This document shows, piece after piece, positions 8,712-16,984 of a stretch of DNA of 64,000 nucleotides. The number at the start of each line of letters is the position of its first letter. Position 1 is the stretch's first letter. The translations under genes were made by a program, and so were the position numbers. Under the pieces are notes generated by a model, which had not been told where the DNA came from, ran no database searches, and saw only the letters and a program-made list of their open reading frames with translations. The DNA is taken from positions 310,001 to 374,000 of the forward strand of contig JAKATG010000002.1 of NCBI GenBank assembly GCA_021828105.1, written 5' to 3'. This DNA is from Taklimakanibacter sp021828105 (lineage in GTDB: Bacteria; Pseudomonadota; Alphaproteobacteria; Rhizobiales; Aestuariivirgaceae).

Positions 8712-9161
8712 TCAGCGCTTCGATGGCGCTTCGGTGAGAAAGCGCGCTCGCGTCTCGGGCGGCAGAACCAGGCAGGTGTCACGCTTGCCGAACCAGTTGT
8801 AACGATTGCGCGCCAGTATGTCATAGGCCCAGTCGCGCAAGGCCCGCGGCACATAGCGCAAGAGAGAAATCCAGCGCCAGGCGCGAAGGCGGCTCGCCGC
8901 CGCGATGGCAGCATCCGATTTGAACAGGATTTGCCCCTTGTCGACAAAAGCGAAGCTCTCGGCGAAATCACGGTCGATGCCGAAGCGCCCCATGATCTCG
9001 TTTCCCCACGGCGACTGGCAGGGCACATAAGTGAATTGCTGCGTATGATCGCGCTCGAGGAGAAAGCGCACGCTGCCCGAGCAGACATGGCAAAGCCCAT
9101 CGAACAGCAGAAGGCCGTCCGGCAGATCGGCGGCAGGCACGGGCTTCCAGTCTTTTCGCAT
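8712..9161 (-). CDS. DCC family thiol-disulfide oxidoreductase (DUF393)
   Basis: Small 149-aa protein with the family signature FDGLCHVCSGSVRFLLERD, where the CxxC pair follows Asp-Gly. The rest (YVPCQSPWGNEIMGRFGIDR, then SDAAIAAASRL, and RDWAYDILARNRYNWFGKRD) matches the DUF393/YuxK-like family, predicted to have a thioredoxin-like fold. The start at 9161 (MRKDWKPV) is preferred to the longer frame from 9299, which overlaps the end of the neighbouring L,D-transpeptidase gene. No partner gene reveals its substrate. Confidence 0.85.
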   Translation of the reverse strand: MRKDWKPVPAADLPDGLLLFDGLCHVCSGSVRFLLERDHTQQFTYVPCQSPWGNEIMGRFGIDRDFAESFAFVDKGQILFKSDAAIAAASRLRAWRWISLLRYVPRALRDWAYDILARNRYNWFGKRDTCLVLPPETRARFLTEAPSKR

Positions 9162-9237
9162 GGGATGCTCCACAGGCTTTCCGCCCCTTATGTGGTGGTG
9201 CGCCGGAGGCGTGGCAAGCTGGGGCGCGGCGCTGCAG

Positions 9238-9795
9238 CTAGAGGACAATGACCTTGGTGCCAATGTAAACGCGGTCATAGAGCTCGACCACTTCGTCATT
9301 CAGCATGCGGATGCAGCCCGAGGAGGCGGCGGTGCCGATCGATTGCGGCTCGTTGGTGCCGTGGATGCGGAAGAGCGTGTCGCGGCCATTGGCGAAGAGA
9401 TAGAGGGCGCGGGCGCCCAAGGGGTTGTCCGGTATGCCGCCCGGCATGCCATTGGCGAATTTGGCGAGCTCGGGCCTGCGCTTGATCATCGAGGCGGGCG
9501 GCGTCCAGCGCGGCCATTCGGTCTTGCGCCCGATCTGGGCGATGCCCGCCCAGGAAAAGCCTTCCTTGCCGACGGCGACGCCATAGCGGATCGCTTCGCC
9601 GTCCTCCAACACATGGTAGAGGGCGCGGGCATGCGTATCGACGATCACCGTGCCCGGCTGCTCATAGGTGTCGAGATAGACCAATTCGGCGCCCTGATAG
9701 GGTTGGCGCTTCTGCTTCGCCGCCTGGGCCAGGCCGGGAAAGGCAGCCGCCGTCAGGCCCGAAGCAAGTACGGACAGGAACAGGCGGCGGTGCAT
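9238..9795 (-). CDS. L,D-transpeptidase (YkuD domain)
   Basis: Periplasmic peptidoglycan cross-linking or lipoprotein-attaching enzyme. An N-terminal signal peptide (MHRRLFLSVLASGLTAAAFPGLAQA) is followed by the YkuD domain. The catalytic signature is clear: HGTNEPQSIGTAASSGCIRM, containing the His and the nucleophilic Cys in the SSGCIRM form. The upstream YGVAVGKEGFSWAG and PGGIPDNPLGARALYL blocks are usual for the ErfK/YbiS type. The protein is 185 aa and single-domain, without a LysM or peptidoglycan-binding repeat. Paralogues are common in Hyphomicrobiales. Confidence 0.93.
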   Translation of the reverse strand: MHRRLFLSVLASGLTAAAFPGLAQAAKQKRQPYQGAELVYLDTYEQPGTVIVDTHARALYHVLEDGEAIRYGVAVGKEGFSWAGIAQIGRKTEWPRWTPPASMIKRRPELAKFANGMPGGIPDNPLGARALYLFANGRDTLFRIHGTNEPQSIGTAASSGCIRMLNDEVVELYDRVYIGTKVIVL

Positions 9796-9874
9796 GAAGG
9801 GTCTCCCGAAGCTGCTTTCGTCTCAAAGACGGGCGACGGAAGGTAATTCCGTCGCCCCCTGAGCAGGCAGTTCG

Positions 9875-11176
9875 TTAGTTCCCCAAAATGGCGGATTCGA
9901 GGATGTCGAGGCCTTCCTTGATAATGGCTTCCGAAGCGGTGAGCGGGGTCAAGAGGCGGACCGTGTCGCCATAGACGCCGCAGCTCAGGATGAGCAGGCC
10001 GCGCTCGAGACATTTTGCCACCAGCGCCTTGACCGCCGCCGCATCCGGCTTGTCGCCGCCGCGCTCGGTGACGAGCTCGAAGGCGACCATGGCGCCCAAA
10101 GCGCGGATGTCGCCCATCGGCATGCCCTTGTTCTTGGCCTTGATCGCCTTCAGGCGCTCGACCATGAGGTTGCCCTGCTTCTCCGCCTTCTCGAGGAGCT
10201 TGTCCTGCTCGAAGGCCTCGAACACGCCAAGGGCGGCGGCGCAGGCGACCGGGTTGCCGGCATAGGTGCCGCCAAGGCCGCCGGGCTCCGGCGCATCCAT
10301 CATCTTGGCGCGGCCGACAACGCCCGCGAGCGGGAAGCCGCCGGCCAGCGATTTCGCGACCGTCATGAGATCGGGCTCGACGCCCATATGCTCCATGGCG
10401 AACCATTTGCCGGTGCGCCCGAAGCCCGACTGGATCTCGTCCGCGATGAAGACGATGCCGTGATCGTCGCAGATCTTGCGCAAGGCCTTCATCAGCTCCT
10501 TGGGCGCGATATAGAAGCCGCCTTCGCCCTGCACCGGCTCGATGACGATAGCCGCAACCCGCGAGGGCTCGACGTCGGACTTGAACAGCCATTCGATGGC
10601 GTGGATCGTGTCCTCGACGCTCACTCCCTTATGCGCGACCGGGAAGGGCACATGCCACACGCCGCCCGGGAAGGGGCCGAATTTCGTCTTGTAAGGGACG
10701 ACCTTGCCGGTCATCGCCATGGTGAGCAGCGTGCGGCCGTGGAAACCGCCCTGGAAACAGATGATGTCGCTGCGGCCGGTATGGGCGCGCGCGATCTTGA
10801 TGGCGTTCTCCACCGCTTCGGCGCCGGTGGTCACGAACAGGCTCTTCTTCTCGCCCGAGATCGGGGCGATGGCATTGAGCTTCTCGGCGAGCTCGATGAA
10901 AGGCGCGTAAGGAGCGACCATGAAGCAGGTGTGGGTGAAGGCGTTGAGTTGCTCCTGCACCCGCTTCATCACGGCCGGATGGCGATGGCCGGTATTGAGC
11001 ACGGCGATGCCGCCGCCGAAATCGATATAGCGGCGGCCTTCGATATCCCACAATTCGGAATCCTCGGCGCGCGCTGCGATCACCGGCGCGGCCATGCCGA
11101 CGCCGCGCGAAACGGCCTTGCTGCGCCGTTCAACCCAAGCTTCGTTGAGGCCCTTGGCCGATGCCTTGACGTTCAT
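9875..11176 (-). CDS. gabT: 4-aminobutyrate aminotransferase
   Basis: Class III PLP aminotransferase converting GABA and 2-oxoglutarate to succinate semialdehyde and glutamate. Visible motifs are GAEAVENAIKIARAHTGR (PLP phosphate), FIADEIQSGFGRTGKWFAMEHM and the lysine of TVAKSLAGGFPLAGV, all of GabT type. The start at 11176 (MNVKASAKGLNEAW, 433 aa) follows a GGAGACCAGAAC ribosome site; the frame is open further upstream but without likeness. It is divergent from the amidase. GABA would be a downstream product if the 15-26 kb operon makes 4-guanidinobutyrate or 4-aminobutyraldehyde, but there is no direct link. Confidence 0.93.
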   Translation of the reverse strand: MNVKASAKGLNEAWVERRSKAVSRGVGMAAPVIAARAEDSELWDIEGRRYIDFGGGIAVLNTGHRHPAVMKRVQEQLNAFTHTCFMVAPYAPFIELAEKLNAIAPISGEKKSLFVTTGAEAVENAIKIARAHTGRSDIICFQGGFHGRTLLTMAMTGKVVPYKTKFGPFPGGVWHVPFPVAHKGVSVEDTIHAIEWLFKSDVEPSRVAAIVIEPVQGEGGFYIAPKELMKALRKICDDHGIVFIADEIQSGFGRTGKWFAMEHMGVEPDLMTVAKSLAGGFPLAGVVGRAKMMDAPEPGGLGGTYAGNPVACAAALGVFEAFEQDKLLEKAEKQGNLMVERLKAIKAKNKGMPMGDIRALGAMVAFELVTERGGDKPDAAAVKALVAKCLERGLLILSCGVYGDTVRLLTPLTASEAIIKEGLDILESAILGN

Positions 11177-11266
11177 GTTCTGGTCTCCTGTGCAATGCTG
11201 CGGCGTTCTACCTCCATTGACCTTGAGCGGCAAATGGATTCAATCCTCTGATAAATAGGGGCTGCC

Positions 11267-12682
11267 ATGACCGATCTTGTCCGATTGACCGCCAATGAGA
11301 TTGTCTCGTTGTTGCGCAGCGAGGAGATAACACCGCTCGATTGCCTCGATGCGCTCGAGACGCGCATCGCTGCCGTCGACAAGGCGGTGAACGCATTGCC
11401 GACCCTGTGCTTCGAGCGGGCGCGCGACCATGCCAAGACGCTTATGCGCAAACCCGTTGCCGAGCGCGGCACGCTTTTGGGCCTGCCCATCCCGATCAAG
11501 GACCTCAACGATGTCAAGGGCGTACGCTCGACCCAGGGCTCGCCGATCTTCGCCGATCACATTGCGAAAGAGTCGGACATACTGGTCGAGAATATCGAGG
11601 CGGAAGGCGGCATCGTCTATGCGATGTCGAACACGCCGGAATTCGGCGCCGGCGCTAATACCTTCAACGAGGTCTTCGGGCGCACGCTCAATCCGTGGAA
11701 TCTCACCCGCTCGGCGGCGGGATCGTCGGGCGGCGCTGCGGTGGCGCTCGCCACCGGCATGGCCTGGGTGGCGCATGGCTCCGACATGGGGGGCTCCTTG
11801 CGCAACCCAGCGAGCTTCTGCGGCGTAGCCGGCATGCGCCCGTCGCCCGGACGGGTGGCGGCGAGCGTCTATGGCAAGATCGACGGCACGCTCGGCGCCG
11901 AAGGACCGATGGCGCGCAATGTCGAAGACCTGGCGCTGCTGTTCGATGCGATGGTCGGCGCCCATCCGGCCGATCCCTTGTCGCTGCCGCGCGAAGACAT
12001 TTCCTATCTTGCCGCGGCGCGCAGCAGAGAAAAGCCGAAGCGGGTCGCGTTCAGCCGCGATCTCGGCATCACCCCGGTCGATCCGGAAGTGGCGGAAATC
12101 GTCGAGCGCGCCGCCTTCAAGCTCAGCGAGGCGGGCGTCATCGTCGAGGCGGCGCATCCGGATCTCAAGGAAGCGCATGAATGCTTCCAGGTGCTGCGCG
12201 CGCTGGCTTACGCCACAGGTTTGAAGCCGCTTTACGAGAATCATCGCGACAAGCTCAAGCCCGACGTCGTCTGGAATATCGAGAAGGGTCTCGCCCTCAG
12301 CGTCGCTGAGGTCGCCCGCGCCGAGATGCAGAGGGGAACGATGTTCAGGCGTGCCCGCGAATTCTTCGGGCATTACGATCTCTTGTTGTGCCCGACGACG
12401 ATCGTGGCGCCGTTTCCGATCGAGCAGCGCTATGTCGGCGAATGCGACGGCCAAACTTTCTCGAGCTATATCGACTGGCTCGCCATCGTCTATGCCATCA
12501 CCAATGTCTCCTCGCCCGCCATCTCCATCCCGGCCGGCTTCACGCGGGAGAGGCTGCCGGTCGGCATCCAGGTCGTGGCGCCTTGCCGGGGCGAGGCCCG
12601 TCTGCTCGCCGGAGCGAAGCTCCTGGAAGACGTGCTCGGCCTCGGCCGGATCACCCCGATCGATCCCCGGCCGGGCCGCTAA
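11267..12682 (+). CDS. amidase (amidase signature family)
   Basis: Amide hydrolase of 471 aa with the Ser-cisSer-Lys triad visible as Lys78 (PIPIKDLND), Ser153 (GSSGGAAVA) and Ser177 (GSDMGGSLRNP). The glycine-rich signature runs over about residues 150-180. GatA is excluded as the likely identity because gatB/gatC are absent and the C-terminal half (YRVGECDGQTFSSY-like, ITNVSSPAISIPAGF) is that of general amidases. The substrate is unknown. It is divergent from gabT and followed after 16 bases by a secreted LprI-like protein gene on the same strand. Confidence 0.9.
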   Translation: MTDLVRLTANEIVSLLRSEEITPLDCLDALETRIAAVDKAVNALPTLCFERARDHAKTLMRKPVAERGTLLGLPIPIKDLNDVKGVRSTQGSPIFADHIAKESDILVENIEAEGGIVYAMSNTPEFGAGANTFNEVFGRTLNPWNLTRSAAGSSGGAAVALATGMAWVAHGSDMGGSLRNPASFCGVAGMRPSPGRVAASVYGKIDGTLGAEGPMARNVEDLALLFDAMVGAHPADPLSLPREDISYLAAARSREKPKRVAFSRDLGITPVDPEVAEIVERAAFKLSEAGVIVEAAHPDLKEAHECFQVLRALAYATGLKPLYENHRDKLKPDVVWNIEKGLALSVAEVARAEMQRGTMFRRAREFFGHYDLLLCPTTIVAPFPIEQRYVGECDGQTFSSYIDWLAIVYAITNVSSPAISIPAGFTRERLPVGIQVVAPCRGEARLLAGAKLLEDVLGLGRITPIDPRPGR

Positions 12683-12698
12683 GAACAAGGTTTATGCA

Positions 12699-13697
12699 AT
12701 GAAGATCTTGAAGAGCCTGATTTTCTCCACGCCTTTGCTGCTCGCTTTCATTCAGCCCGCCGCGGCCTTCGATTGCGGCAAGGCGCAAAGCTCCGTCGAA
12801 AAGGCGATCTGCGCCGATCAAAAGCTCAAGGCGGCGGATGATGCGATGACGGCCGCCTATGCGAGCCTGCGCAATGCTCTCACCGGTTCGGATCGTAAGG
12901 CACTCGGCGCCTCGCAAGGCAAGTGGGTCAAGAGCCGGGAAGGCAGTTGCGGCTATCAGCAAGGTGCTGAGCTCACCAATTGCATCCTGAGCGATACCGA
13001 TGAGCGCCGCCGCCTGCTGCTGGCGGAGCCCGAAAGCGGGCCCGGCGCCGCATCGCGCCTGATGCCGGTCTTCATCCAGCAAGAGGGCGATCCCCGTCAC
13101 TATGACGTCGACTATACCCTCATCAGGTTCGTCACGCCGAAATCGCGCGGCGAGAAACTGTTCAATGCGGAAGTGAACAAGCTTGCCAAGGAAGCGCCGC
13201 TACAGCGCCAGGCCGAGGCGGCGCGCCAGGACATGACTTATGCCGCAGTCGCTTCGATGGCTATTACTTATGCATCGCCGAGCCTGATCTCGGCCAAGGT
13301 GGAGAGCTGGTCGTTCACCGGCGGCGCCCATGGCAATGGCGGCACCTCAGGGATCACCGTCGACCTTGCGCGCGGCGCCGCGCTGAAGACCGGCGACCTG
13401 TTCGACAACAAGGCGATCGGGGCGCTCAAGGCCGATTGCGTGAAGCAGATCCTGGCGCAAAAGAAAGAGAAGCTTGAGGGAGAGGATTTCGACCCGGCGA
13501 ATGATCCGCTCTATAGCGAGAAGACCGTCGTCGAATATCTGCAGTCGCTCGCGAACTGGAATTTCTGGAAGGACAAGGCGACGGTGACCTTCGATGCCTA
13601 TGCGATCGGCTCCTATGCCGAAGGGCCATATAATTGTGATTTTGCCATGGATAATCTGCGCAAGCTCGCCAAACCCGGCGCGCCGCTGCCACAATAG
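12699..13697 (+). CDS. secreted LprI-like / DUF3298 protein
   Basis: Exported protein of 332 aa. The ATG at 12699 gives a signal peptide ending in PAAA, then mature FDCGKAQSSVEKAICADQ. The N-terminal domain (to about residue 100, four Cys, QGKWVKSREGSCG) is of the LprI/DUF1311 lysozyme-inhibitor type. The C-terminal part (WSFTGGAHGNGGTSGITVDL, then LKTGDLFDN) is a DUF3298/RsiV-like domain. A much longer open frame begins inside the amidase gene but lacks any likeness before the signal peptide. A role in envelope protection is plausible but not shown. Confidence 0.82.
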   Translation: MKILKSLIFSTPLLLAFIQPAAAFDCGKAQSSVEKAICADQKLKAADDAMTAAYASLRNALTGSDRKALGASQGKWVKSREGSCGYQQGAELTNCILSDTDERRRLLLAEPESGPGAASRLMPVFIQQEGDPRHYDVDYTLIRFVTPKSRGEKLFNAEVNKLAKEAPLQRQAEAARQDMTYAAVASMAITYASPSLISAKVESWSFTGGAHGNGGTSGITVDLARGAALKTGDLFDNKAIGALKADCVKQILAQKKEKLEGEDFDPANDPLYSEKTVVEYLQSLANWNFWKDKATVTFDAYAIGSYAEGPYNCDFAMDNLRKLAKPGAPLPQ

Positions 13698-13706
13698 GAG
13701 GACAGC

Positions 13707-14093
13707 ATGCTCGATCATGTCGGTTTAGCCGTTGCCGATTACGAGAAAGCCAAGGCCTTCTACGAGAAGGCGCTGAAGCCGCTCGGCATCGGCGTCGTCA
13801 TGGAGGTCACGCCGGAACAGACGGGCAACGTTGCCGCCGCCGGCTTTGGCGATGAGCAGAAGCCCTATTTCTGGATCGGCACCGGCGACAAGCCGAAAGG
13901 CGGCCAGCATGTCGCTTTTGTCGCCGCGAGCCGCAAGGCGGTCGATGACTTCTATGCTGAAGCACTTGCCGCCGGCGGGCGCGACAATGGCGGGCCGGGC
14001 CTCCGGCCGCATTATCATCCCGATTATTACGGCGCCTTCGTCTTCGATCCGGACGACAACAATATCGAAGCCGTGTGCCATCGGGCGGAATGA
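13707..14093 (+). CDS. VOC family (glyoxalase-like) protein
   Basis: 128-aa vicinal-oxygen-chelate protein with two beta-alpha-beta-beta-beta modules: MLDHVGLAVADYEKAKAFYE at the start (metal-ligand His4) and the C-terminal FDPDDNNIEAVCH (ligand Glu). HVAFVAASRKAVDDFY in the middle is typical of the glyoxalase/bleomycin-resistance group. The substrate is unknown. GGAGGA precedes the ATG, and the stop overlaps the start of the sigma factor gene in ATGA, so the two are translationally coupled. Confidence 0.88.
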   Translation: MLDHVGLAVADYEKAKAFYEKALKPLGIGVVMEVTPEQTGNVAAAGFGDEQKPYFWIGTGDKPKGGQHVAFVAASRKAVDDFYAEALAAGGRDNGGPGLRPHYHPDYYGAFVFDPDDNNIEAVCHRAE

Positions 14094-14713
14094 GCCCGCC
14101 GCTCTCGCCTGCGCAGTATCAGTCGCTTCTGCGGTTGGCCTGCCGTCACGCGCGGGTCAAGGACGAGGCCGAGGATCTGCTGCATGATGCGCTGATCGCG
14201 GCCGTCGCCGCCGGCCGATTGCCCTGGCGCGAGGGAACGGCCTGGTTCAATGGCATATTGCGCAAGCGTGCCGCCATGGATGCGCGCAGCTCGATCCGCC
14301 GCCGCCGCCGCGATGCTCAGGCGGTTGCGTGGCGCGAGCCGGAGAATGCGGACCTGCCTCCGCCATGGCCGGCGGTTGCCGGCCTCAGCTCTGCGCTCAG
14401 GATCGTGGCGCTCCTCATTCTCACCGGGCACAATCGCGCCGAGATATGCCACTTGCTGCGCATTTCGGACGAGACGCTGCGCCAGCGCCTTGCCGCGCTG
14501 CGGCGCAGGCTCCAGACACGGGAGCCCGAAGGACCGCTGGCCGAATTCACCGGCCTTGCCGAAGGTTTCGCCTTTGGTTCGGTGCGCCGGGCCCTGCTGC
14601 CCGCGATGCGCGACCGCAAGTCTCACCTCGGCAGCCATGATCCGGACGGGCATCTTTTTATCGTGGGAATTGCGTCTGACGGTGCTCACAAAGAGCGGCT
14701 TCACGGCAACTAG
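14090..14713 (+). CDS. ECF-like RNA polymerase sigma factor
   Basis: About 207 aa. The N-terminal region (LLRLACRHARVKDEAEDLLHDALIAA) matches sigma region 2, and a C-terminal helix-turn-helix (HNRAEICHLLRISDETLRQR) matches region 4, spaced as in small sigma-70 factors. I take the ATG at 14090, which overlaps the stop of the VOC gene; an ATG at 14075 is also open. About 60 residues follow region 4, longer than in minimal ECF factors. No anti-sigma gene is adjacent; instead VOC genes flank it. Divergent sequence keeps confidence moderate. Confidence 0.75.
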   Translation: MSPPLSPAQYQSLLRLACRHARVKDEAEDLLHDALIAAVAAGRLPWREGTAWFNGILRKRAAMDARSSIRRRRRDAQAVAWREPENADLPPPWPAVAGLSSALRIVALLILTGHNRAEICHLLRISDETLRQRLAALRRRLQTREPEGPLAEFTGLAEGFAFGSVRRALLPAMRDRKSHLGSHDPDGHLFIVGIASDGAHKERLHGN

Positions 14714-14743
14714 ACCCTGTCAGCTCATTACAAGAGGTGCGCC

Positions 14744-15136
14744 ATGCTCAAGAACTGCCGGATCGGGGCTATCTGCTTCTATGTGACGGATATCGCCCGC
14801 ACAGAGGTTTTCTACCGCGACGTGCTGGGGCTCAATGTCCAGCGCATGGGCGACGACGACGGCGGCAATGATTGGCTGCTCGCGACGATCGAAGGCAATG
14901 TGGAACTGGTCTTCTTCAAAGGCGACTGCCGGCCGGGCACGACGCCGATCATCGTCTTCGGTCTGGCGGAAGGACTGATCGATGATGTCGTCGTGGGATT
15001 GGCCGGCAAGGGCGCCACCATCGTGACGCCGGTGAGCCATGCGCCGGGCGGCTGGTCGGCCGAGTTCAACGACCCGGACGGCCACCAGCTCTCGCTCTAT
15101 CAGACGGAAAGCCTGCCGCGCGCGAAAGGGCGGTAG
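14744..15136 (+). CDS. VOC family protein
   Basis: 130-aa glyoxalase-fold protein: CRIGAICFYVTDIARTEVFYRDVLGLNVQRM at the start and FNDPDGHQLSLYQ at the end show the two VOC halves. It follows the sigma factor gene by 30 bases on the same strand after an AAGAGGT ribosome site, so it may belong to the same transcript. It differs clearly from the VOC protein upstream of the sigma gene. Its stop lies one base from the stop of the convergent racemase-arginase fusion gene. Confidence 0.87.
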   Translation: MLKNCRIGAICFYVTDIARTEVFYRDVLGLNVQRMGDDDGGNDWLLATIEGNVELVFFKGDCRPGTTPIIVFGLAEGLIDDVVVGLAGKGATIVTPVSHAPGGWSAEFNDPDGHQLSLYQTESLPRAKGR

Positions 15137-15137
15137 C

Positions 15138-16979
15138 TCACAATATCCGCTTGCCGAAGGCCGAGAGCGCGAAGTGGACGATCACCGACGCGAGACGCGT
15201 CTCGGCCTTGGGATCGAGGCCGGTGACGTCCATGGCGCGCATCGCCTTGCTCTGGTGGATCGCCTCCATCGCCTGATGGGTCTCTCTGATGGTGATGCCG
15301 CCGGATCCCGGCAGGTAGCCCGGAATGTCGGTCACTGCTGCATTGTAGCTTACATGGAAGCCCTGCATGCCCGCCGAGGCGATCTGCACCGCCTGGCGCA
15401 TCACCTCGCGCATGCCGAGCGCATCGATGTCGGCAATGGTGAAGATTCTTACCGGTGACGATGTCAGGAGCTCGACTTCTTCCGGCGCGGTCTCACGCAG
15501 CCCGATGAGGACGACATTCTCCGGCGACAGCTTCGGCGTCAGTGCCCCATCGCCACGGCCGAGCCCAAGCGCGCGATAGAGCACCGACTGGCTCTCGACT
15601 TCCGCACCCGCCGGCTGCGGCAGGGCGCTCGCCACCGAATCGAACCAGATGAGACCGAAGGCCTCGAGCTCCTGCGCCAGCGCGGTCATGCCGGTGAAGC
15701 TCGCACGGTGATCGTGGCCGAAGATCAGTGGTGTGGCGCGGCGTTCGAGGGCGGCCGTGATCTGGTCGGCGGCGACCGCGGGCGTCAGGTCGACATGATA
15801 GCCGATATTGGCGAGCCTGCCGTCGAGCGTGTGGTTATGCAGAGCCGATAAGAGAGGCGCTTCGGCAAAAATGCTCACCCGCGATGCCGGGGTGGCGGCG
15901 TGGCGGTCATACATGGGCACCTTCTCCACATATTCCGAGGTCATGGCGGCGAGGAGCGCGCCGTAGCTCATATGGAAATTCACCTTGTCGCCTACTTTGG
16001 GCTCAGGGTCCGCATCGGAGACATCGAGGATGAGATGGTCGCTAGAGGCGCCCAGAACCGTGACGCCCGGCGTTACCGGCAGCAGGCCTTCGATATTGGC
16101 GTCCTCGCGGCCGATATTGACGATGCCGCGCAGGCGCTCGCCGATGTCCTTGAACACCGGGCGGCCACCAAAGGCATCGACGCCGGAAACGCCAATGGGC
16201 ATCGACGGCTTCGTCTTCACTTCCAGCAATTCGCCGGAGAGCAGGAAGACGTCGCGGTCGAGTTCGGCTCTGGGCTTGTCGAGGAAAGTGTCGCGCCCGC
16301 CTTGCAGGATCGCTTCGCCGATGCGCAAATGATTGATGCCCTTGGGCACGCCGCCCGACAGGAGCAGCGGCAGCGAGCTCGAATTGCCGCCCGATATGTA
16401 TGTGAGGTCGAGCTCGAAGCGCTCGCGCACGGTCGAGGCCAGATCGGCAAGCTGGCCGAGATTGACCTCGGTCGGGATGATGGCGCCGAAACAGGTGAGG
16501 TTGGTGCCGAGGCCGGCAATGCGGATGCCGGGCAAATCGAGGATCCGCTCGACCGTCGGCACGAGATCGTTGGGCCAGATGCCTTCGCGCAGGTCGCCCA
16601 GATCGATCATCAGGATGATGTCGTGGATGCGGCCCATGCGCTCGGCGACGCGCGACAATTCGCGGATGACGGCGAGTTCGGAATTGAGGCTGATATCGAC
16701 CGAGCGGACGACCTCGTCGATCAAGGAGAGCGGCGGGCTGCGCAGCAGCATGACCGGCGCCTCGATGCCGCTCTCGCGCAGGCGGCGGATATTCTCGAGC
16801 CGCGATTCGCCCAAGCCCTTGACGCCGCCGCGCAGCATGGCGCGCGCCACTTGCGGCATGCCGCAGGTGCCTTTGGTGACGCCGAAGATGGAAATGCCGG
16901 CCTTCTCGCACCAGGACACGACGGTGCGGGTATTCTTCTCGATCTTCTCGAGGTCGATGGTGACGTACGGGCCAGGCAT
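15138..16979 (-). CDS. ornithine-racemase-like PLP domain fused to degenerate arginase fold
   Basis: 613 aa, two domains. Residues 1-355 form an alanine-racemase-fold PLP enzyme of the ornithine racemase/YhfX type: PYVTIDLEKIEKNT, then Lys36 in GVTKGTCGMPQ and GESRLENIRRLRESG. Residues 365-613 align with arginase/agmatinase: IFGHDHRASF, LIWFDSVAS, VVLIGLRETAPEE, VSYNAAVTDIPGYLPGSGGI and AMDVTGLDP. The usual ligands in DAHxD and SFDxD are replaced (Val449, Ser451, Asn546, Ala548); only His424 and Asp447 remain, and the catalytic Glu position is Gly587. So racemisation of a basic amino acid is likely but ureohydrolase activity is not. Last gene of the operon; start chosen 5 bases after the upstream stop. 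Confidence 0.85.
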   Translation of the reverse strand: MPGPYVTIDLEKIEKNTRTVVSWCEKAGISIFGVTKGTCGMPQVARAMLRGGVKGLGESRLENIRRLRESGIEAPVMLLRSPPLSLIDEVVRSVDISLNSELAVIRELSRVAERMGRIHDIILMIDLGDLREGIWPNDLVPTVERILDLPGIRIAGLGTNLTCFGAIIPTEVNLGQLADLASTVRERFELDLTYISGGNSSSLPLLLSGGVPKGINHLRIGEAILQGGRDTFLDKPRAELDRDVFLLSGELLEVKTKPSMPIGVSGVDAFGGRPVFKDIGERLRGIVNIGREDANIEGLLPVTPGVTVLGASSDHLILDVSDADPEPKVGDKVNFHMSYGALLAAMTSEYVEKVPMYDRHAATPASRVSIFAEAPLLSALHNHTLDGRLANIGYHVDLTPAVAADQITAALERRATPLIFGHDHRASFTGMTALAQELEAFGLIWFDSVASALPQPAGAEVESQSVLYRALGLGRGDGALTPKLSPENVVLIGLRETAPEEVELLTSSPVRIFTIADIDALGMREVMRQAVQIASAGMQGFHVSYNAAVTDIPGYLPGSGGITIRETHQAMEAIHQSKAMRAMDVTGLDPKAETRLASVIVHFALSAFGKRIL

Positions 16980-16984
16980 TGGAG

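Noticed and set aside
12351..12698. N-terminal extension of the LprI-like protein
   Set aside because: It overlaps the amidase gene in another frame, and the signal peptide starting at 12699 fixes the real start.
15138..16979. Functional arginase or guanidinobutyrase ending the pathway
   Set aside because: The DAHxD and SFDxD metal motifs are lost, so ureohydrolase activity is unlikely.
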